A DNA stretch of 64,000 bases from the NCBI GenBank assembly GCA_032622095.1, contig CP136069.1, forward strand, positions 10,806,036 through 10,870,035, read 5' to 3'. A program made the position numbers and the translations under genes. The number at the start of each line of letters is the position of its first letter. The first letter of the stretch is position 1. Origin of the DNA: Siphonodentalium dalli (Eukaryota; Mollusca; Scaphopoda; Gadilida; Siphonodentaliidae). The notes beneath the pieces were generated by a model that ran no database searches, was not told the DNA's origin, and worked only from the letters and a program-made list of their open reading frames with translations. Of this stretch, positions 34,001-44,302 are shown piece after piece.

Positions 34001-37000
34001 TCCCCCTCAGGCGGTCAGTTCAGCCCGGACATTAATTAAGAGATGAACCCCTCCCCCTCAGGCGGTCAGTTCAGCCTGGACATTAATTAAGAGATGAACC
34101 CCTCCCCCTCAGGCGGTCAGTTCAGCCCGGACATTAATTAAGAGATGAACCCCTCCCCCTCAGGCGGTCAGTTCAGCCTGGACATTAATTAAGAGATGAA
34201 CCCCTCCCCCTCAGGCGGTCAGTTCAGCCCGGACATTAATTAAGAGATGAACCCCTCCCCCTCAGGCGGTCAGTTCAGCCTGGACATTAATTAAGAGATG
34301 AACCCCTCCCCCTCAGGCGGTCAGTTCAGCCTGGACATTAATTAAGAGATGAACCCCTCCCCCTCAGGCGGTCAGTTCAGCCCGGACATTAATTAAGAGA
34401 TGAACCCCTCCCCCTCAGGCGGTCAGTTCAGCCCGGACATTAATTAAGAGATGAACCCCTCCCCCTCAGGCGGTCAGTTCAGCCTGGACATTAATTAAGA
34501 GATGAACCCCTCCCCCTCAGGCGGTCAGTTCAGCCCGGACATTAATTAAGAGATGAACCCCTCCCCCTCAGGCGGTCAGTTCAGCCCGGACATTAATTAA
34601 GAGATGAACCCCTCCCCCTCAGGCGGTCAGTTCAGCCTGGACATTAATTAAGAGATGAACCCCTCCCCCTCAGGCGGTCAGTTCAGCCTGGACATTAATT
34701 AAGAGATGAACCCCTCCCCCTCAGGCGGTCAGTTCAGCCTGGACATTAATTAAGAGATGAACCCCTCCCCCTCAGGCGGTCAGTTCAGCCCGGACATTAA
34801 TTAAGAGATGAACCCCTCCCCCTCAGGCGGTCAGTTCAGCCCGGACATTAATTAAGAGATGAACCCCTCCCCCTCAGGCGGTCAGTTCAGCCCGGACATT
34901 AATTAAGAGATGAACCCCTCCCCCTCAGGCGGTCAGTTCAGCCTGGACATTAATTAAGAGATGAACCCCTCCCCCTCAGGCGGTCAGTTCAGCCCGGACA
35001 TTAATTAAGAGATGAACCCCTCCCCCTCAGGCGGTCAGTTCAGCCTGGACATTAATTAAGAGATGAACCCCTCCCCCTCAGGCGGTCAGTTCAGCCCGGA
35101 CATTAATTAAGAGATGAACCCCTCCCCCTCAGGCGGTCAGTTCAGCCTGGACATTAATTAAGAGATGAACCCCTCCCCCTCAGGCGGTCAGTTCAGCCTG
35201 GACATTAATTAAGAGATGAACCCCTCCCCCTCAGGCGGTCAGTTCAGCCCGGACATTAATTAAGAGATGAACCCCTCCCCCTCAGGCGGTCAGTTCAGCC
35301 CGGACATTAATTAAGAGATGAACCCCTCCCCCTCAGGCGGTCAGTTCAGCCTGGACATTAATTAAGAGATGAACCCCTCCCCCTCAGGCGGTCAGTTCAG
35401 CCCGGACATTAATTAAGAGATGAACCCCTCCCCCTCAGGCGGTCAGTTCAGCCCGGACATTAATTAAGAGATGAACCCCTCCCCCTCAGGCAGTCAGTTC
35501 AGCACTGATGTTAATTAAGAGATGAACCCCTCCCCCTCAGGCGGTCAGTTCAGCACTGATGTTAATTAAGAGATGAACCCCTCCCCCTCAGGCGGTCAGT
35601 TCAGCCCGGACATTAATTAAGAGATGAACCCCTCCCCCTCAGGCAGTCAGTTCAGCACTGATGTTAATTAAGAGATGAACCCCTCCCCCTCAGGCGGTCA
35701 GTTCAGCACTGATGTTAATTAAGAGATGAACCCCTCCCCCTCAGGCGGTCAGTTCAGCCCGGACATTAATTAAGAGATGAACCCCTCCCCCTCAGGCAGT
35801 CAGTTCAGCACTGATGTTAATTAAGAGATGAACCCCTCCCCCTCAGGCGGTCAGTTCAGCACTGATGTTAATTAAGAGATGAACCCCTCCCCCTCAGGCG
35901 GTCAGTTCAGCACTGATGTTAATTAAGAGATGAACCCCTCCCCCTCAGGCGGTCAGTTCAGCCCGGACATTAATTAAGAGATGAACCCCTCCCCCTCAGG
36001 CGGTCAGTTCAGCCCGGACATTAATTAAGAGATGAACCCCTCCCCCTCAGGCGGTCAGTTCAGCCCTGATGTTAATTAAGAGATGAACCCCTCCCCCTCA
36101 GGCGGTCAGTTCAGCCCGGACATTAATTAAGAGATGAACCCCTCCCCCTCAGGCAGTCAGTTCAGCACTGATGTTAATTAAGAGATGAACCCCTCCCCCT
36201 CAGGCGGTCAGTTCAGCACTGATGTTAATTAAGAGATGAACCCCTCCCCCTCAGGCGGTCAGTTCAGCCTGGACATTAATTAAGAGATGAACCCCTCCCC
36301 CTCAGGCGGTCAGTTCAGCCTGGACATTAATTAAGAGATGAACCCCTCCCCCTCAGGCGGTCAGTTCAGCCCGGACATTAATTAAGAGATGAACCCCTCC
36401 CCCTCAGGCGGTCAGTTCAGCCTGGACATTAATTAAGAGATGAACCCCTCCCCCTCAGGCGGTCAGTTCAGCCTGGACATTAATTAAGAGATGAACCCCT
36501 CCCCCTCAGGCGGTCAGTTCAGCCCGGACATTAATTAAGAGATGAACCCCTCCCCCTCAGGCGGTCAGTTCAGCCCGGACATTAATTAAGAGATGAACCC
36601 CTCCCCCTCAGGCGGTCAGTTCAGCCCGGACATTAATTAAGAGATGAACCCCTCCCCCTCAGGCGGTCAGTTCAGCCTGGACATTAATTAAGAGATGAAC
36701 CCCTCCCCCTCAGGCGGTCAGTTCAGCCCGGACATTAATTAAGAGATGAACCCCTCCCCCTCAGGCGGTCAGTTCAGCCCGGACATTAATTAAGAGATGA
36801 ACCCCTCCCCCTCAGGCAGTCAGTTCAGCACTGATGTTAATTAAGAGATGAACCCCTCCCCCTCAGGCGGTCAGTTCAGCACTGATGTTAATTAAGAGAT
36901 GAACCCCTCCCCCTCAGGCGGTCAGTTCAGCCCGGACATTAATTAAGAGATGAACCCCTCCCCCTCAGGCAGTCAGTTCAGCACTGATGTTAATTAAGAG

Positions 37001-37915
37001 ATGAACCCCTCCCCCTCAGGCGGTCAGTTCAGCACTGATGTTAATTAAGAGATGAACCCCTCCCCCTCAGGCGGTCAGTTCAGCCCGGACATTAATTAAG
37101 AGATGAACCCCTCCCCCTCAGGCAGTCAGTTCAGCACTGATGTTAATTAAGAGATGAACCCCTCCCCCTCAGGCGGTCAGTTCAGCACTGATGTTAATTA
37201 AGAGATGAACCCCTCCCCCTCAGGCGGTCAGTTCAGCACTGATGTTAATTAAGAGATGAACCCCTCCCCCTCAGGCGGTCAGTTCAGCCCGGACATTAAT
37301 TAAGAGATGAACCCCTCCCCCTCAGGCGGTCAGTTCAGCCCGGACATTAATTAAGAGATGAACCCCTCCCCCTCAGGCGGTCAGTTCAGCCCTGATGTTA
37401 ATTAAGAGATGAACCCCTCCCCCTCAGGCGGTCAGTTCAGCCCGGACATTAATTAAGAGATGAACCCCTCCCCCTCAGGCAGTCAGTTCAGCACTGATGT
37501 TAATTAAGAGATGAACCCCTCCCCCTCAGGCGGTCAGTTCAGCACTGATGTTAATTAAGAGATGAACCCCTCCCCCTCAGGCGGTCAGTTCAGCCCGGAC
37601 ATTAATTAAGAGATGAACCCCTCCCCCTCAGGCGGTCAGTTCAGCCCGGACGTTAATTAAGAGATGAACCCCTCCCCCTCAGGCGGTCAGTTCAGCCCGG
37701 ACATTAATTAAGAGATGAACCCCTCCCCCTCAGGCGGTCAGTTCAGCCCGGACGTTAATTAAGAGATGAACCCCTCCCCCTCAGGCGGTCAGTTCAGCAC
37801 TGATGTTAATTAAGAGATGAACCCCTCCCCCTCAGGCGGTCAGTTCAGCACTGATGTTAATTAAGAGATGAACCCCTCCCCCTCAGGCGGTCAGTTCAGC
37901 CCTGATGTTCATTAA
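31085..37915. repeat. 51-bp satellite, about 134 units, with higher-order repeats
   Basis: The unit is 'ATGAACCCCTCCCCCTCAGG' 'CGGTCAGTTCAGCCCGGACA' 'TTAATTAAGAG', 51 bp. All six frames carry stops, so it does not encode protein. Variants differ at few sites: CCTGG/CCCGG, CGGT/CAGT, GGACATT/CTGATGTT/GGACGTT. Variant order shows an 867-bp (17-unit) higher-order repeat three times (from 32899, 33766, 34633) and a duplicated 15-unit block at an offset of 1326 bp (26 units), starting at 35491 and 36817. Confidence 0.97.
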
Positions 37916-37916
37916 G

Positions 37917-38878
37917 AGAGGGATTAGTTTGGAGTAGTGAATGACAATCATATTTATTCAGAAAAAAAAAACAATCAAATATACATTAACAAATTATCAC
38001 ATATGAGACGCGGTAACGAAACTTAATATATAATGTGTAAGTGGGACTACCGTCCTATCACAGTTTAAACATGCAAGTAGGAATACAATCCCATCACGGT
38101 TATATCAATAAGTGTTTCCTTTTGTCGTAATATAATAGGAGGGTGGTAAATAATACGAGTGAAGAAACTGCAGAGACAAGGACAGAAATGATGTGGAGAT
38201 CCATATTTGTAAGGGGGGACCCTTCCTGTCAGTCTTTTTGAAAAGCCAACGAAAATCCTATATCGGATGTACGTCTCTGGAACTCTCTATTAAAATTAGG
38301 TTCTGTATTGAAGGGATTCCCCCGATTTCATTAGTAGATGGCATAGCAGATCAGGTCAGAGATCAGAGGTCAATATTGATGTGTTGACAATTTGTCAAAC
38401 TCAACTATTGTTGGAAAACTGAATACAGGTGATATATCCATAATTCATTTTACTCATCGCAATATGCGAGACATAATTTTCGAGTTTTTATCAGTCAATG
38501 ATATTCGTGACTGATTATTCTTTCTAGTTGTATTTATGACTATTTCTAAATACTACGACTCTCACAAACATTTACTATGCCAGGAATGCACTCCATATTT
38601 AGAAATGGTTTATTACGTCATGTTGGGAATGCTGCGTCGTCATAGAAATGAAATATTATGGACACTTCTAGAGACGTACATCCGATATAGGATTTTCGTC
38701 AGGCTTTCAATGAGACTGCCTTTCTGTAGATTATTTTATGGAAATCCATATTTGTATGGTGCACCTTTCTGTATATTATTTTTTATCATATTCACAAAAC
38801 AACCATCTTGTTTAGACAACCTGCAATTTAGTTCTCTATATTTCACTAATAATGTTGGAAACATACCTTGATGTTGTC
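37917..38878. repeat. Gene-free stretch with separated inverted repeat
   Basis: 'AATCCTATATCGGATGTACG' near 38255 is complemented by 'CGTACATCCGATATAGGATT' near 38676. 'GGAGATCCATATTTGTA' and 'GGAAATCCATATTTGTA' lie further out. Probably a decayed fold-back element. Frames at 38193 and 38536 follow its arms and look non-coding. Confidence 0.55.
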
Positions 38879-39268
38879 TTAACCCTTTCAGTGCCAGGTC
38901 CGATTTTTGTATCAACCCATATACCCTGTGCCAATGCATTGGCCTAACAATTTTTCATCATTTGTTATTATTTTTTACAATATTTTACAATTTTAATAAT
39001 TTTTTCTTATATTCTTTAACAGACTTATTTTGTAGGTTTAGTGCCAGGGAATCTTACGTTTTTCATGGGCACCAAATTATTACTATGAATACTTGGTGAT
39101 AGTTTTGAGTTATAACATGCCCCTAAGGTTTTATCAAATTTGTTTTTAAATTCGCTATAGCATGCTTGAGCATACCCAAAAAAAATTCAACCCCCCAAAA
39201 AAAAGGGCCCATTTTACAGACCGTAAATTAGAGCCGATGAGATCGGCCCCTGGCACTGAAAGGGTTAA
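38879..39268. mobile_element. TTAA-flanked MITE (P2), cassette collapsed
   Basis: TTAACCCTTTCAGTGCCAGG to CCTGGCACTGAAAGGGTTAA. Only 'CCCTGTGCCAATGCATTGGC' remains of the hairpin (38924-38943): the arms have been excised cleanly at the palindrome. Confidence 0.85.
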
Positions 39269-39620
39269 AGATTTTAGTATCTTTTTAGTACTCAGGGTAT
39301 AATAATTTCTAATGGAAGAAAAATGGCATAATCAAAATCTTATGGATATCCACCATTTCCATAGAACTGACACAATATGTGTATGATGTGTATGAACAAT
39401 ATAACCACAGTGGGAGGCCGTTTACTGTCTCAAATAATGACTCACATTCCATTAAATGAATAGAGTATGGTGGGCGTATGGTGGGAGTATGGTGGGAGTT
39501 ATCCATCACTCATGATGAGCATTTGTTTTCTGATGTTTCCATGATTTTATTAACTAGGATTTATTGCCAAATATTTATGCCTTATTTTTTTATATAATAG
39601 ATAACTTTTGAATGTCAAAC
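39269..39620. other. No gene seen
   Basis: A short direct repeat 'GTATGGTGGG' around 39467-39500. Nothing else recognised. Confidence 0.4.
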
Positions 39621-40021
39621 TTAACCCTTTACCCAACAAAACGGCCAAAAACGCCCAATAAAGCTTCAACAGCCTAAAATATCTTCGGTCTGTCTCAATA
39701 AAACCATACAAATATGGATATCATTGGAACCGGTTCATTGACCACATTGTGATGGTTACAGTTATGCCCTGTGCCAATGCATTCTTTTATATATGCGAGT
39801 CGACCATAGGTCGCCTCGCATATATAAGAGAATGCATTGGCCTAAAAAAATTCTTTTTTTTAACACTTTTTACCATTTTTTCTACATTCTTTGACAATTT
39901 TATCATTTTTAATATGTGTTAAGCCAATGCATTCTCTTATATATGCGAGGCGACCTATGGTCGACTCGCATATATAAGAGAATGCATTGGCACAGGACCG
40001 TTCTGTTGGGTAAAGGATTAA
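39621..40021. mobile_element. TTAA-flanked MITE (P1)
   Basis: TTAACCCTTTACCCAACA to TGTTGGGTAAAGGATTAA, two hairpin cassettes; opposite orientation to the copies at 10.2 and 12.2 kb. Confidence 0.87.
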
Positions 40022-40452
40022 CATAAACACATTATCTTAAATTATGTTTTTACAACACTAAAAATGATAACGGTCTGTGTATAATTCATATAGTATTTAG
40101 TTATTAGATCAGCTTGATTTTAATTTTTAACAATAGAACTGTCTTGACACCAATCATTGCACCCACAAACCACAGGTCCATGGCAACTTTTTTCCTCAAT
40201 ACCTAGAGTACTATATATAGGTATTGAGGAACAAATTTCCCAGGGACTTGCATCACAAACCACTTTATTTCAGAAAAACAGTGAGAATATTGAGATATAA
40301 AAACTTATAAATGATACAAAAGTTAAACAAAAATTAGATGAATGTTTATCCCTTCCATGACTGGAGCTTCCTGTAGGGAGCCCCATACAGGTGGTAGCTT
40401 GTATTGCTGAGTGTCATCTGCTCATGTCTGTGAGGGGCTCCATAAGGGTAGT
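40022..40452. other. Gene-free, small foldback
   Basis: 'TTTTTTCCTCAATACCTAGA' at about 40190 faces 'TATAGGTATTGAGGAACAAA' at about 40215. From 40340 a decayed cassette-MITE tail ('GTGTCATCTGCTCATG'). Confidence 0.5.
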
Positions 40453-40720
40453 TTAACCCTTTCATGACTGGAGCTTACTGAAATTTTGCAAAAACTCTGT
40501 GCCAATGCATTCTCCTCTATATTTGAGTTTCCCATAGGGAGCCTCGCATATATAATAGATTACATTGTAGGCCAGTAGCAATATTTAACTTGACCTTGTA
40601 AACCAGTGCATTCTCGTATATATTCGCGGCTCCCTAGGGGAGACTCACATATACAAGAGAATGCACTGGCACATGATCTTTAATGCTGCACCAGCACAGC
40701 TCCGGTCATGAAAGAGTTAT
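40453..40720. mobile_element. TTAA-type MITE, 'CATGACTGGAGC' family (P3)
   Basis: TTAACCCTTTCATGACTGGAG to CTCCGGTCATGAAAGAGTTAT. Two degenerate hairpin cassettes. Right target mutated. Confidence 0.78.
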
Positions 40721-40800
40721 ATATCATGATTCATGTATCTCCTAGTACAGTAAAAAAAAAAAATAACATGAAAGGGTTTGAAGATAGAAGATATCTTTAG

Positions 40801-41259
40801 CAAGCCTGAGTTTAGTGTGCCTGTCATTTGCAGAATGAGGTCCCCAGAGGGTGAGTTTAGTGACCCTATCCCGCAGAGTGCTAGCTTCACTAAATTCACC
40901 CTCTGTGGACCTCATTCTGCTTAGGCCTAATCTGCTATGGGAGAGATAGACTCAGATTGAAGTTCCCAAATGGTGAATATTGTGTCAGATGTACACTCAT
41001 TGGGAACCTCAATTATGCATTGTGTCGTCTGCCAATTTGGGGATATAGAGAAACTAAACTAAAGAAATAGAATCTATGTGAACAAGTTTCTATAGAAATT
41101 TGATGTTAAAGAATCTTTCCATATAATATGAGGCCATGCAGAATGAGGTCCCCAGAGGGTGAATTAAGTGATGCTAGTTGGCTATGAGGGATAGCGACAC
41201 TAAATTCACCCTCTGGGGACCTCATTCTGCAAATGGCAGACAAGCTGTAATCAGGCTTG
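40801..41259. mobile_element. hAT-like MITE with 7/8 target duplication
   Basis: CAAGCCTGAGTTTAGTGTGC to CTGTAATCAGGCTTG; octamers ATCTTTAG (40793-40800) and ATGTTTAG (41260-41267). Two core palindromes, 40829-40921 and 41137-41230, flank a middle with 'GATTGAAGTTCCCAAATGGT'. Confidence 0.85.
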
Positions 41260-41322
41260 ATGTTTAGACCAGACTTTTGAAGAAAAGTTGAATGTATTCA
41301 TGATTCATGATAAATACTGCTG

Positions 41323-41748
41323 TTAAGGCCCTTTACCCAACAGAAAGGCCATGTGCCAATGCATTCTCTTATATATGTGAGTCGACCATAGGTCGCCTCG
41401 CATATATAAGAGAATGCATTGGCTTAACACATATTAAAAATGATAAAATTGTCAAAGAATGCAGAAAAATATTATAAAAAATGTAAGAAAAAATTATAAA
41501 ATTGTTAAAGAATGTAAGAAAAAAAGGCCAATGCATTCTCTTATATATGCGAGGCGACCTATGGTCGACTCGCATATATAAGAGAATGCATTGGCACAGG
41601 GCATAACTGTAACCATCACAATGTGGTCAATGAACCGGTTCCAATGATATCCATATTTGTATGGTTTTATTGAGACAGACCGAAGATATTTTAGGCTGTT
41701 GAAGCTTTATTTGGGCGTTTTTGGCCGTTTTGTTGGGTAAAGGGTTAA
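41323..41748. mobile_element. TTAA-flanked MITE (P1)
   Basis: TTAAGGCCCTTTACCCAACA to TGTTGGGTAAAGGGTTAA. GGCC follows TTAA on both sides (41327 and 41749), so the left terminus appears altered by the flank. Two hairpins. Confidence 0.85.
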
Positions 41749-41803
41749 GGCCTTGATTGTAAAAGACCCATATTCTTAAATGGGTACTCTACAATATATC
41801 CAG

Positions 41804-42008
41804 CCATTTATGGGACCATCTCCTATTATACTCAACAGAATATATGAAACAAATGAATGAATTTGAGCCATGGATGAGTGCAAAATACACTCGTGTGCTT
41901 TATGAACGATGTAAACAATATGGTAATTATAATGAAAATGAGTAAATGACTCAAGTCATTTGTTGCTTATATTCTGTTGAGTATAATAGGAGATGGTCCC
42001 ATAAATGG
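41804..42008. repeat. 40-bp inverted repeat
   Basis: Arms begin 'CCATTTATGGGACCATCTCC' (41804-41843) and are exactly complemented at 41969-42008; about 125-bp loop. Probably a foldback element, family unknown. Confidence 0.85.
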
Positions 42009-42036
42009 TCGGATTTAGTGTACAGTACCCCTTCAG

Positions 42037-42580
42037 TTAATAACCCTTTGATCACTGAATATTCAGTTTTAAATGTTTACATTGAGATGATATTATTCTT
42101 CATTTGTAGGCATGTACTGGTAATAGAACAAAACTTGCTGAAAGTTTGAAACAGACTCCCTTTGTGAGCCTTTAACATTTTGATTTAAATTTTTTTTTAT
42201 CTATATTAAAAAAAAAAATTAAATTAAATTAATTTAAATTTAAATTTTTTTCTTAGCTCAATTTAACAACCCAATTTTGTTTTAAATTAAATTATCTTAT
42301 ATTTAAATCAAAATTTTGTAAAGCTAACACTGTTAGAATATTCGCCTGGTTACCCCGAGTCACCACACCAAATTTGGTTGAAATTGGTCCAGGGGTCTAG
42401 GAGAAAGTTACAAACAGACAGACAGATCCTACTCTTTTATATATATATAGATAATAAGGATTCATTTGTAGGAATGTTCGGCTTATAGTTGACTACAATG
42501 TTTGTTGAACATCCCTACAAATTAGTCAATGGGAACCAAGAAACTACTCATCAATGAGTATTCAGTTATCGAAGGGTTAG
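42037..42580. mobile_element. Possible TTAA-type element with 'CCCTTTGATCACTGAAT' ends
   Basis: TTAATAACCCTTTGATCACT on the left and 'CAGTTATCGAAGGGTTAG' on the right look like inverted ends. The interior is AT-rich low-complexity DNA and a repeat tail ending in TATATATA. Tentative. Confidence 0.45.
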
Positions 42581-42611
42581 CCAGAACAAACAGTTCTACT
42601 AGTCATTGTTG

Positions 42612-42979
42612 TTAACCCTTTACCCAACAAAACGGCCAAAACCGGCCAAATAAAGCTTCAACAGCCTAAAATATCTTCGGTCTGTCTCAATAGAACCATA
42701 CAAATATGGATATCATTGGAACCGGCTCCTTGACCACATTGTGATAGTTACAGTTAGCCCTGTGCCAATGCATTCTCTTATATATGCGAGTCGACCATAG
42801 GTCGCCTCGCATATATAAGAGAATGCATTGGCCATTTTTTCTTACATTCTTTAACAATTTTATAATTTTTAATGTGTTAAGCCAATGCATTCTCTTATAT
42901 ATGCGAGGCGACCTATGGTCGACTCGCATATATAAGAGAATGCATTGGCACAGGGCCCTTCTGTTGGGTAAAGGGTTAA
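42612..42979. mobile_element. TTAA-flanked MITE (P1) just after a stop codon
   Basis: TTAACCCTTTACCCAACA to TGTTGGGTAAAGGGTTAA with two facing hairpins. On the - strand it begins only 6 bases past the TGA of the coiled-coil gene (42986-42988), so it should form the start of that gene's 3' untranslated region. Confidence 0.88.
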
Positions 42980-42985
42980 CCTTAT

Positions 42986-43141
42986 TCAGTAGACTTTTGC
43001 AGGCATTTTATCTGCTGATGATCGTATCGGACTGATGATAAAGTGTGCTGGTTTCGGAGACATCGGCTTCTCTTTCTTTATTTCTTTCATCACGACATCG
43101 GCTGTCGGAGCCTTCTTGAGTTGATCAGCATAAAATAGAGC
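42986..43141 (-). CDS. Coiled-coil protein of unknown family, terminal coding exon
   Basis: Acceptor GATTTTCAG|GCT at 43142-43144, then 51 codons beginning ALFYADQLKKAPTADVV and ending KMPAKVY, then TGA. It enters in phase 0, matching the exon that ends at 44098. The sequence is basic and proline/serine-rich (EIKKEKPMSPKPAH, IISPIRSSADK), so likely a disordered tail. I do not recognise the family. The intron side of the acceptor carries copies of the junction itself (43145-43440), and a P1 MITE follows the stop. Confidence 0.85.
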   Translation of the reverse strand, partial: ALFYADQLKKAPTADVVMKEIKKEKPMSPKPAHFIISPIRSSADKMPAKVY

Positions 43142-43440
43142 CTGAAAATCACAGAAAAATCAGCTTAAAATAAATAGCCAGAAAATCAGCTTAAAATATA
43201 TAGCCAGAAAATCAGCTTAAAATATATAGCCAGAAAATCAGCTTAAAATAGAGCCAGAAAATCAGCTTAAAATAAATAGCCAGAAATTCACCTTAAAATA
43301 GAGTCTGAAAATTAGCTTTAAATAGGGCACGTAAATCACTGAAAATCAGCTTAAAATAGCACCCGGGCATCACAGAAATACAGCTTAAAATAGTGCTTGG
43401 AAATTACAGAACATCAGCTTAAAATAGAGCCCGGAAATCA
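43130..43440 (-). repeat. Minisatellite seeded by the terminal exon's acceptor junction
   Basis: About eleven units of 24-32 bp read on the + strand 'ATCAGCTTAAAATAGAGCC' then 'AGAAA'. The exon start and acceptor read 'ATCAGCATAAAATAGAGCC' then 'TGAAAATCACAG'. In nearly all units the TTTTCAG|GC of the real acceptor has become TTTTCTGGC or similar, losing the AG. One unit keeps TTTTCAGAC (about 43307). Confidence 0.85.
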
Positions 43441-43790
43441 AAGTAAAATGAGAAACTAAAATATTTCCTAAAAAAGATAAATTTTAATCTCATTCACATC
43501 TTCTATTTAAATCCACATGGCGTTTTTGTCTCAAAATATAACTAGTAATGCATCACATGCCAGTCTGGTTCCGGAGATGGAAATAGGTCGATATTATAAA
43601 ATATGCAGGATATTTGTATCCGGACTACGTTATCACAGAAAGAATTATCCATGTCACAGACTTTTTTTAAATTGGGTTCCGATTTTTCTTCGACATAAAG
43701 AGTGGTTATCTCACTGTGCGGAAAATTGAAAACAGCTGGAAAATTTATACGAATTTGGTAAGTTTTTTTTCAAAACAAATCAACAAAGGC
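43441..43790 (-). other. Intron, no feature seen
   Basis: Non-repetitive AT-rich intron DNA. The frame at 43517-43729 on + has no family signature. Confidence 0.45.
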
Positions 43791-43795
43791 TACAA

Positions 43796-44100
43796 ATCAA
43801 CATGGTCGACCTGTAAGGCTACACAAATCAACATGGTCGACCTGTAAGGCTGTAAACATAATACAGGCAAGTCAACATGGTCGACCTGTCAGGCTGTAAA
43901 CATAATACATGGTCGACCTGTAAGGCTGTAAACATAACACATGGTCGACCTGTAAGGCTGTAATACATAATACATGGTCGACCTGTAAGGCTGTAAACAT
44001 ATCAACATGGTCGACCTGTAAGGCTGTAAACATAATACAGGCAAGCTGACAGTTTCATTTTATACATGGTTGACCTTGACCTCCTGTAAATACATACCTT
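43796..44100 (-). repeat. Minisatellite seeded by an exon donor junction
   Basis: Seven or so units 'ACATGGTCGACCTGTAAGGC' 'TGTAAACATAATA'. The junction reads, on +, 'TACATGGTTGACCTTGACCT' 'CCTGTAAATACATAC|CTTAGGCACGCTGACAGTTT'. The unit next to the exon (44007-44055) still carries 'CAGGCAAGCTGACAGTTT', a copy of the exon's last bases. Confidence 0.82.
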
Positions 44101-44302
44101 AGGCACGCTGACAGTTTGAACACCGACAGATTTTGTGAGGACTCGTCGGAGAGCACCGAGCTTTGTTGTGGACGAGAGGGCCGCCATTTTATCCATCTTT
44201 GTGGGGATGTGTTGCTTCGGCCGTGGGATCAACCCGAGGTCTCCGAGCTGATAGTGGGGCAGCGTTCCTTCAGCTTTAGAGATGGGTGACAATGGAAGCT
44301 GC
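44098..44302 (-). CDS. Coiled-coil protein of unknown family, exon with conserved-looking linker
   Basis: Acceptor GATTTCAG|G at 44303-44305; the first base completes a glycine codon with GG from the exon ending at 52761. Then 68 codons from QLPLSPISKAEG to VQTVSVPK, donor AAG|GTATGTA, phase 0 out. The exon is rich in P, S, T and K (GLIPRPKQHIPTK, LSSTTKLGALRRVLTK) and predicted disordered by eye. No domain recognised. Donor-derived repeats follow in the intron. Confidence 0.85.

Noticed and set aside
31085-37915. CRISPR-like array (regular 51-bp units)
   Set aside because: No unique spacers: whole units are alike, the host is eukaryotic, and variants show higher-order duplication typical of satellites.
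38536-38871. 111-codon + strand frame
   Set aside because: It spans an arm of a separated inverted repeat (partner near 38255) and shows no family signature.
10140-42980. A hidden gene in the 33 kb between the two converging genes
   Set aside because: I scanned the frames for conserved motifs and splice-flanked exons and found none; small or fast-evolving exons could still be missed without RNA data.
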